The position numbers were made by a program, and so were the translations under genes. Positions 57,868 through 64,000 of a stretch of DNA of 64,000 nucleotides are shown here, piece after piece. Position 1 is the stretch's first letter; each line of letters opens with the position of its first letter. Location of the stretch: contig CP132903.1 in the NCBI GenBank assembly GCA_031446145.1, forward strand, positions 434,001-498,000, in the 5' to 3' direction. Origin of the DNA: Arsenophonus sp031446145 (GTDB lineage: Bacteria > Pseudomonadota > Gammaproteobacteria > Enterobacterales > Enterobacteriaceae). The notes under the pieces were generated by a model. It made no database searches. It was not told where the DNA came from and saw only the letters and a list, made by a program, of their open reading frames with translations.

Positions 57868-59199
57868 TTATAAAATAAACTTACTTAAATCTTCATCAGC
57901 AACCAATTCATCAAGATGTACAGATACATAATCAGCGTTAATTGTAATTATTTGCCCATGACGTTCATTAGCATTAAAAGAAATATCTTCCATTAAACGT
58001 TCTAGTACAGTATGTAAACGACGGGCACCAATATTTTCTGTTTTTTCATTAACTTTCCATGCTGTTTGTGCAATTTTTTCAATACCATCTGGAGTAAATT
58101 CAATACTTAAACCTTCAGTGGCCATTAATGCTTTATATTGCACTGTTAAAGAGGCATTAGGTTCAGTTAAAATACGTTCAAAATCTTCTGTTGTTAATGC
58201 TTTTAATTCAACTCTGATCGGTAGTCTTCCTTGTAGTTCAGGAATTAAATCAGAGGGGCTAACAATCTGAAATGCACCAGAGGCAATAAATAAAATATGA
58301 TCAGTTTTTACCATGCCATGTTTAGTAGAAATTGTACAACCTTCTACTAACGGCAGTAAATCACGTTGCACACCTTCTCTTGAAATGTCTGGCCCAGAAG
58401 TTTGTCCATGTTTACAAATTTTGTCAATTTCATCTATAAAAACAATGCCGTGTTGTTCTACTGCATCAATTGCTTGTTGTTTTAATTCTTCTTGATTAAT
58501 TAATTTTGATGCTTCTTCTTCTATAAGAATTTTGAAAGCATCTTTTATTTTCATTTTGCGTTTTTTGTGTTTTTGTCCTGCAAGATTTTGAAATATAGAT
58601 TGTAATTGACTTGTCATTTCTTCCATGCCAGGTGGGGCCATAATCTCAACACCAACTGCTGTTGCAGCAACTTCAATTTCAATTTCTCTATTGTCTAATA
58701 CCCCTTCTCTTAATTGCTTTTTGAAAGCTTCACGTGTTGTAGAAGATTCTATATGTATATCAGGGTTTCCCCAATTACTTTTAGAAAGTGGCACTAAAAC
58801 ATCTAAAATACGTTCTTCGGCTAGCTCTTTTGCTCGATGACGGTTTTTTTCTATAGATTGTAAACGTACCATTTTTAGTGCTGCATCAGTTAAATCACGA
58901 ATAATAGAATCGACTTCTTTACCAACATAACCGACTTCAGTAAATTTTGTTGCTTCTACTTTAATAAATGGGGCATTGGCCAATTTTGCTAATCGACGAG
59001 CAATTTCAGTTTTACCAACACCTGTTGGCCCAATCATCAAAATATTTTTTGGTGTTACCTCTTGACGTAATGTATCATTGAGTTGCATTCGACGCCAACG
59101 ATTCCGTAATGCAATAGCAACAGAACGTTTTGCTTTATTTTGGCCGATAATATGATTATTTAATTCAGTAACAATTTCATGAGGTGTCATTGCAGACAT
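57868..59199 (-). CDS. hslU: HslU, ATPase of the HslUV protease
   Basis: AAA+ unfoldase that caps HslV. Walker A GPTGVGKT at residues 57-64, the pore motif in TEVGYVGKEVD, the I domain (about 110-240) with MAPPGMEEMTSQLQS, Walker B IVFIDEIDK, and the HslV-activating C terminus EDLSKFIL. ATG at 59199, with AAGGA upstream, gives 443 residues, exactly the E. coli length. An upstream in-frame start within hslV has no support. Ten bases separate it from hslV. Confidence 0.97.
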   Translation of the reverse strand: MSAMTPHEIVTELNNHIIGQNKAKRSVAIALRNRWRRMQLNDTLRQEVTPKNILMIGPTGVGKTEIARRLAKLANAPFIKVEATKFTEVGYVGKEVDSIIRDLTDAALKMVRLQSIEKNRHRAKELAEERILDVLVPLSKSNWGNPDIHIESSTTREAFKKQLREGVLDNREIEIEVAATAVGVEIMAPPGMEEMTSQLQSIFQNLAGQKHKKRKMKIKDAFKILIEEEASKLINQEELKQQAIDAVEQHGIVFIDEIDKICKHGQTSGPDISREGVQRDLLPLVEGCTISTKHGMVKTDHILFIASGAFQIVSPSDLIPELQGRLPIRVELKALTTEDFERILTEPNASLTVQYKALMATEGLSIEFTPDGIEKIAQTAWKVNEKTENIGARRLHTVLERLMEDISFNANERHGQIITINADYVSVHLDELVADEDLSKFIL

Positions 59200-59209
59200 G
59201 TTTAAATCC

Positions 59210-59740
59210 TTAAAATTTTGAAGAAAGTTCTTCAAAGTTAAAATTGTGGTTGGTATATATGCAGATATCGCTTGCTATATTCAAAGCTTTTTCTGTAATA
59301 TCACGTGCATTCATTTCTGTATTTTCCAGCATGGCACGTGCTGCAGCTTGTGCATATGGCCCGCCAGAACCAATAGCGATTAAATCATGTTCTGGTTGAA
59401 TAACATCACCATTTCCTGTAATAATCAGTGAGTTTTTTAAATCTATAATAGCTAAAAGTGCTTCAAGTTTTCTTAGCATGCGATCAGTGCGCCAATCTTT
59501 TGCTAATTCAACAGCAGCTTTAGTTAAATTACCTTGATGAATTTCTAACTTTCTTTCAAAAAGTTCAAATAATGTAAATGCATCAGCAGTACCTCCAGCA
59601 AATCCAGCAATAATTTTGTCATTATAAAGACGTCTTACTTTGCGAACATTACCTTTCATGACTGTATTGCCCATGCTTGCTTGTCCATCACCTCCGATGA
59701 CGACTTGATTATTACGACGAACACTTAAAATTGTAGTCAT
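59210..59740 (-). CDS. hslV: HslV, proteasome-like peptidase subunit
   Basis: Threonine protease of the HslUV complex. The N-terminal MTTILSVRRN places the catalytic threonine at residue 2, and GDGQASMGNTVMKGNVRKVR plus GFAGGTADAFTLFELFE are hallmark text. 176 residues, as in E. coli. A candidate sigma-32 promoter lies upstream at 59834-59862. Forms an operon with hslU, so the cell keeps a fourth ATP-dependent protease-type system beside ClpXP and Lon. Confidence 0.98.
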   Translation of the reverse strand: MTTILSVRRNNQVVIGGDGQASMGNTVMKGNVRKVRRLYNDKIIAGFAGGTADAFTLFELFERKLEIHQGNLTKAAVELAKDWRTDRMLRKLEALLAIIDLKNSLIITGNGDVIQPEHDLIAIGSGGPYAQAAARAMLENTEMNARDITEKALNIASDICIYTNHNFNFEELSSKF

Positions 59741-59833
59741 TCATTATCCTTTAGTTATTTTATATTAAAAAAATATTTGAGTATATTTTTTGTTATAATA
59801 GAATAAAGTTTATATTTACGTTATTAGGAATGT

Positions 59834-59862
59834 AGATTGGGTGGGAAAGATGATTTTTCAAC
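59834..59862 (-). promoter_or_regulatory. Candidate sigma-32 promoter of hslVU
   Basis: On the minus strand GTTGAA (59862 to 59857) and CCCAATCT (41 down to 59834) are about 15 bases apart, close to the heat-shock consensus CTTGAA-N14-CCCCATNT. C-rich text is rare in this genome, and hslVU is a classic heat-shock operon in E. coli. The -35 box overlaps the ftsN stop codon. The -10 match is imperfect. Confidence 0.5.
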
Positions 59863-60643
59863 CCTTAGTATTATGAAGAATGCAATTTGATAAATCTATA
59901 GATTTTAGTTGATTATTTATGATTTTTCTTATTTCTTGATTGTAAGGTCCTATTTTTATTGTAGAATAATCCAATTCTTTTCTGATTATATCACTTTCTA
60001 AACCTAAAAATGCTAAATTAGCTTTGATAGATTCAATTTTTTCAAAATTTTTAAATGATAGACATTTTATTATTAAATAATTTTTCTTGATTTTATTTTG
60101 TTTGCTGAAAGTGAATTTTTTATTAAAAATAAATTTTTCTTGTGAAAAATTAATTATTTTTTTTGATGTTTGTATATCTTTTTTTTTGTTAAATGTATAT
60201 GAGGTTTTAATAGAAAAATTATTTTTTTTGTTATCCATTTTGGCAATTGATTGTTTTTGTTTATCTGTTAATATACGATGATTAGTATTATTTATATTTG
60301 ATTTAATTAAGTAATATAAATTTTTTAAATCACTATCTTGCTTTTTTAATTCTTGAATGTAATGCCAGCGTTCCTCAGGTTTTGGTGGTAAATGATCAAT
60401 ATTTGCTTTATCTGTATTTTTCAAAGAAGACTTATAAACAGTTGATTTATTTAATAAAGAAGATTTGTTTGCTATATAATCTGTTTTACTGTTTGATAAA
60501 TAATATAAGCTCACTATACAAATACTTACTATAATACTAATTTTTAAAAAAAATTTTTTTGAAAATTGTTGATTTATTTTTCTTAAATGTATGTTTTTAC
60601 GGGGTATCGTGTATTTCTGATTTATGTAATCTTTTTGTATCAC
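59858..60643 (-). CDS. ftsN: FtsN, cell-division protein with SPOR domain
   Basis: Late division protein that triggers septal wall synthesis. One membrane helix (about residues 31-49) after a basic cytoplasmic tail, then the periplasmic essential region with LPPKPEERWHYIQEL (85-99), nearly unchanged from E. coli. A low-complexity Lys/Asn linker leads to a diverged SPOR domain (about 180-258). Start is GTG at 60643, aligning VIQKDYI with MAQRDYV. 261 residues against 319: the linker is shorter. Precedes hslVU as in E. coli. Confidence 0.92.
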   Translation of the reverse strand: MIQKDYINQKYTIPRKNIHLRKINQQFSKKFFLKISIIVSICIVSLYYLSNSKTDYIANKSSLLNKSTVYKSSLKNTDKANIDHLPPKPEERWHYIQELKKQDSDLKNLYYLIKSNINNTNHRILTDKQKQSIAKMDNKKNNFSIKTSYTFNKKKDIQTSKKIINFSQEKFIFNKKFTFSKQNKIKKNYLIIKCLSFKNFEKIESIKANLAFLGLESDIIRKELDYSTIKIGPYNQEIRKIINNQLKSIDLSNCILHNTKG

Positions 60644-61252
60644 TCTTGCATTCGTTAATTAATAATTGATAAAAAGTTTTGCTTTAATAAATATATTTTT
60701 ATATTACTGAATTTTATCAGTCATGACCAGTATTTCACCTAATAAATATTAAGTCATTATCATATATATGAGATGCAATTGATTAAAATTTATGTCTTTA
60801 TTTATATAAGCTATACATCACAATATTGTTATATGAATATAAAATTATATTTTATAATTATATAATACATAAATTTTTTATTAAAAATAAATAGATATTT
60901 TCTTATTAAATTTATTTATTATTTTGATAAATAACTTATGTTAAATAAAAAATAATTATTGATGGATATACTTTTTGCATATGTTATATTATAATTTTTA
61001 TAAATTACGCATATTGTAATTAATAAAAATAATATTTTGATTATTTTTGCTTAATAATTAAATATATTTTCTTTTTATAATATTAAATGCACTGATTAAT
61101 AGTAAAATTATTTTTTGATCTTTTAATAAAGATATCGCTTTTTTATAGCAGGATTCAGTTATTGATTAAATTTTTTATAAATTATATACAATTATTTTTT
61201 AATTTAAAAATGAATATTTTTTATAAGTGAACATTTTTATTTATTCATAATT
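60644..61252. other. Spacer between priA and ftsN (cytR absent)
   Basis: About 600 bases of AT-rich DNA. E. coli has the repressor gene cytR here. No LacI-type helix-turn-helix text is readable, and no strong hairpin is seen. Confidence 0.55.
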
Positions 61253-63325
61253 TTAATATTTAATTGGATCAACATCAATAGTCCACTTTACTTTATAACT
61301 TTCTAGAGATGTTATAGTTGCAGGTAATATTTTTGATAGTATTATTTTTAAGTAAGATTTTGAAGGATGTTGTAATAATAATTGCCAACGAAAACGTCCT
61401 ACTCGTTTAGATAGAAGCGCAGGTATAGGACCTATAACAAAAAAGTTTTTATCATGATTGTTATGTTTTTCCATAATATTTTCTCGCAATTTTTGTAAAA
61501 AAATTATTGCCGATTGCTTATGATAACCCTCTGAACGAATCATTATATGATTTGTGTATGGTGGTAAAAAAACACTGCATCTTTCTTTTAAGGTTTCTTT
61601 TGCGAATTCATTATAACCTTTTTTTAATAAGGTTAATATTAATGGATTATCAGGGTAGTAAGTTTGCAAAATTACTTCTCCTGCCTTTGTCTCATTTGCA
61701 GCATATCGAGATATTTTAGTATATATTTGCGCAAATTTTTCAGTAGCTCTGTAATCATTTGAAAAAAGTGGATAATCTGCATTTAGTAATGCTACCAAGG
61801 TGACGTGTGGAAAATGATATTTTCTTGTTAATATTTCTGTTCCAATAAAGATATGGGTACCTTTTTTATAAGTATTTGTTTCTAATTTGTTTTTAGAGAT
61901 AAATCTCGTGGTATCTTTATCAATGCGTGTGACTGGTATTGTAGGAAAAAGTTTTTTGATTGCTTCTTCTAATTTTTCTGTTCCTAAACCAAAAGGAAAA
62001 AGATGATTTGAATGACACAGTAAACATTTTGTTGGAATAGGTTTCTGAGTGTTACAATGGTGACATCGTATTTGGTCTTTATCAAGGTATACTGTATAAT
62101 ATTTTTCGCATCTCAAGCATTTTGCAATCCAACCACAGTGATGACATATCAATGTTGGTGAATAGCCTCTTCGATTTAAGAAGAGTATAATTTGGTTATT
62201 TTCTTTTAGATGATTACGTATAGATTGTATTAATAGTTTTGACATTCCATATTTTAATGGTTGTCCTTTTAAAGTGATTAAATTTTGAATAACTTTTTTA
62301 TCAGTAGTTTCATGAGTGAGATCTAAGCGATGATATTTTCCTTTTTCAATGTTATAGAGACTTTCTAATGACGGTGTTTCGGTACCTAAAATAATTGGAA
62401 TATTTGCTTTTTTTGCTAAAACGATAGCGAGGTCTCGTGCATGATAACACCATCCTTCTTGTTGTTTATAAGAATTATTGTGTTCCGAATAAACAATAAT
62501 TAAACCTAAATTATAAAAAGAAGTAAATAATGCTGAACGAGTACCAATAATTATGGCATTTTGACCTTTTTTTGTGCGCAACCAAATTGTAAATTTTTCA
62601 GTATTACTTAATGATGAATGTAGTACATCGATTGGGATATTCAATCGTTTTTTAAATTCTGTAATAGTTTTTAGTATTAAACTAATTTCTGGCATTAAAA
62701 TTAATATTTGTTGACCTTTATTTAGAAGTTTTGTAATTACATTTAAATATACTTCTGTTTTACCAGAACCTGTACTTCCAATTAATAACCAAACTTTAAA
62801 TGCTTGATTAGCATTAATTTTGTTTATTGCATCCAATTGTTTTGTATTTAATCTTTTTGTAATAGGAATTTTTAGATTAAGATGCCAATTTTTTATTAAA
62901 TCTGATTTTTTTTGTTTTTTTGATGTATAAATTGATTTTAATTTAAATTCTTTATTTTTTTTTTTAAATGTCCATTGATATTTTAGAACATTGGTTGTTT
63001 TTTTTTCATGTCGTAATAGTATAGGTAATGCGTAGAAAAGAACTTTACCAATTGGATAATGATAATATTGATAGCCCCACATTAATAATGACCACAAGTT
63101 ATCTGAAAATAATGATTTTTCATCTAAGATTTTTTTAATATATTCTAATTTGAGATTATTTTCTATGTTATTTTTTTTATGTGTGATTACTATTCCTATA
63201 TAAATACATAAACCGAATGGTACTAGTACTCGACATCCCTTTTTTGGTATAGGGAAATTAGATGGTAATTTGTAATTAAAAGTACGCATGAGATGAATAG
63301 GAAGTGCAACTTTCACGATAGTCAT
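61253..63325 (-). CDS. priA: PriA, primosomal protein with degenerate helicase motifs
   Basis: PriA recognises forked DNA and reloads the DnaB helicase, restarting replication. Kept: N-terminal 3'-DNA-binding domain (1-105), Walker A GSTGSGKT (183-190), motif IV FLNRRGYSP, the aromatic-rich loop SYKQQEGWCYHARD, all eight zinc cysteines (394, 397, 403, 406, 421, 424, 434, 437) and the C-terminal domain. Lost: Walker B DEEH reads YSEH (279-282), motif V reads GTEILTRKYHFP, and motif VI GRAGRAG reads RYAANET (about 540-546). The winged-helix region is about 40 residues shorter than in E. coli. 690 residues against 732. The frame is otherwise open throughout, so it is probably translated, but ATP-driven unwinding is doubtful. 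Confidence 0.93.
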   Translation of the reverse strand: MTIVKVALPIHLMRTFNYKLPSNFPIPKKGCRVLVPFGLCIYIGIVITHKKNNIENNLKLEYIKKILDEKSLFSDNLWSLLMWGYQYYHYPIGKVLFYALPILLRHEKKTTNVLKYQWTFKKKNKEFKLKSIYTSKKQKKSDLIKNWHLNLKIPITKRLNTKQLDAINKINANQAFKVWLLIGSTGSGKTEVYLNVITKLLNKGQQILILMPEISLILKTITEFKKRLNIPIDVLHSSLSNTEKFTIWLRTKKGQNAIIIGTRSALFTSFYNLGLIIVYSEHNNSYKQQEGWCYHARDLAIVLAKKANIPIILGTETPSLESLYNIEKGKYHRLDLTHETTDKKVIQNLITLKGQPLKYGMSKLLIQSIRNHLKENNQIILFLNRRGYSPTLICHHCGWIAKCLRCEKYYTVYLDKDQIRCHHCNTQKPIPTKCLLCHSNHLFPFGLGTEKLEEAIKKLFPTIPVTRIDKDTTRFISKNKLETNTYKKGTHIFIGTEILTRKYHFPHVTLVALLNADYPLFSNDYRATEKFAQIYTKISRYAANETKAGEVILQTYYPDNPLILTLLKKGYNEFAKETLKERCSVFLPPYTNHIMIRSEGYHKQSAIIFLQKLRENIMEKHNNHDKNFFVIGPIPALLSKRVGRFRWQLLLQHPSKSYLKIILSKILPATITSLESYKVKWTIDVDPIKY

Positions 63326-63524
63326 TTTTTACTATTTCCAAATAATTACTATAGAAATGTTTCATTATTTTTTTAATAATAAAATATTAAATTATTATGA
63401 ATTTTATTGTGCTCGAAAGCAAAATTTTGTATTATTTTTTGCTTATAATAAATATTTCAAATTATTTTATTGAATTTTAATTATTATAATATGTTATTAA
63501 AATTGTAATTTAAAGGATTTTTAT

Positions 63525-63740
63525 ATGAAAAAAAATATTCACCCTAAATATCACAAAATCACTGCAACTTGTTCTTGCGGGAACATAATGTGCATCCAAT
63601 CAACTGTGCATCACAATATTAATTTAGATGTTTGTGGTAAGTGCCATCCATTCTATACAGGTAAACAGCGTGATATGGTTACTGGAGGTCGTATTGATAG
63701 ATTTAAGCAAAGATTTAATATGTCAGTACTTAAAAAGTAA
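63525..63740 (+). CDS. rpmE: Ribosomal protein L31 (zinc-binding type)
   Basis: Large-subunit protein bridging to the 30S head. 71 residues (E. coli 70) beginning MKKNIHPKYHKITATCSCGN. Zinc ligands Cys16, Cys18, Cys37 and Cys40 are intact, so this is the C+ paralogue. AAGGA lies before ATG 63525. Divergent from priA, as in E. coli. The 260 bases after it to the window end hold nothing I recognise. Confidence 0.98.
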   Translation: MKKNIHPKYHKITATCSCGNIMCIQSTVHHNINLDVCGKCHPFYTGKQRDMVTGGRIDRFKQRFNMSVLKK

Positions 63741-64000
63741 TTACTTTATTATGTTGTATTGATTTAGTAATTTTTTATTATAGAAATTTTTAATTGCAGA
63801 TATTTTTTGTATTATTTTTTTAGAAAACGTTTCTATTGTTATGATTATAAAAGGAATTTAATTATTATTAATAAAATTAATATTTATTTTTTGAACATTA
63901 TAATAGTGGCTATCATTGTTTTTGAATGATTGATTTCATAAATAAATATTTTGAAAGTATAATAAATAACTATTGATTAAAATAAATAAATTTAAAAACA

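Overview
This window is a piece of a very AT-rich, shrinking bacterial chromosome. Every gene I recognise has its closest visible match in Escherichia coli and its relatives (Enterobacterales, Gammaproteobacteria). Extreme AT bias, long gene-poor spacers where E. coli has genes, a readable pseudogene (nrdR), shortened proteins and no mobile elements are typical of an obligate insect endosymbiont of the Blochmannia/Wigglesworthia/Westeberhardia type. I cannot fix the genus from this window alone. I recognise 44 protein genes and one clear pseudogene. I see no tRNA, rRNA, insertion sequence, prophage, CRISPR array or attachment site.

Three blocks keep E. coli gene order. Block 1 (1-35.8 kb) follows the 9-11 minute region: secD-secF-(nrdR pseudogene)-ribD-ribH-nusB-pgpA, then dxs-ispA, yajR and cyoABCDE on the minus strand, then bolA, clpP-clpX-lon, ppiD, hha, dnaX, htpG, adk, hemH and ybaL. 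Block 2 (37.2-53.4 kb) follows the 99-to-1 minute region: gpmB, talB, dnaK-dnaJ, nhaA, rpsT, ribF-ileS-lspA-ispH and dapB. The thr operon that sits between gpmB and talB in E. coli is missing. Block 3 (53.6-63.7 kb) follows the 88 minute region: fpr, glpK, hslVU, ftsN, priA and rpmE. Block junctions lie at about 35.8-37.2 kb and 53.4-53.6 kb.

Functionally the set keeps Sec export (SecDF), lipoprotein maturation (LspA), phospholipid and isoprenoid synthesis (PgpA, Dxs, IspH, IspA), riboflavin/FMN/FAD (RibD, RibH, RibF), heme (HemH) feeding a complete cytochrome bo oxidase (CyoA-E), the DAP branch (DapB), glycerol entry (GlpK), sodium/proton exchange (NhaA) and an unusually full proteostasis set (ClpXP, Lon, HslVU, DnaKJ, HtpG, PpiD). 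Heat-shock (sigma-32) promoter sequences are still readable before dnaK and probably before hslV, so heat-shock control seems to survive although most regulators are gone. An exception is hha, a small partner of H-NS, which is strikingly conserved.

The most notable signals are proteins that kept their core but lost regulatory or motor parts. PriA keeps Walker A and all eight zinc cysteines, but its DEEH box reads YSEH, its GRAGRAG motif is gone and its winged-helix region is shrunken. YajR has lost its C-terminal YAM domain, YbaL its RCK (NAD-binding) domain, and DnaX everything after domain III, so no tau can be made. Intergenic DNA holds several strong hairpins worth a second look: a 16-bp inverted repeat after dnaJ, a possible attenuator in the dnaK leader, the dnaK-dnaJ hairpin, and an orphan terminator at 27.3 kb with no gene in front of it. 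I found no evidence for a wholly new multi-gene system.
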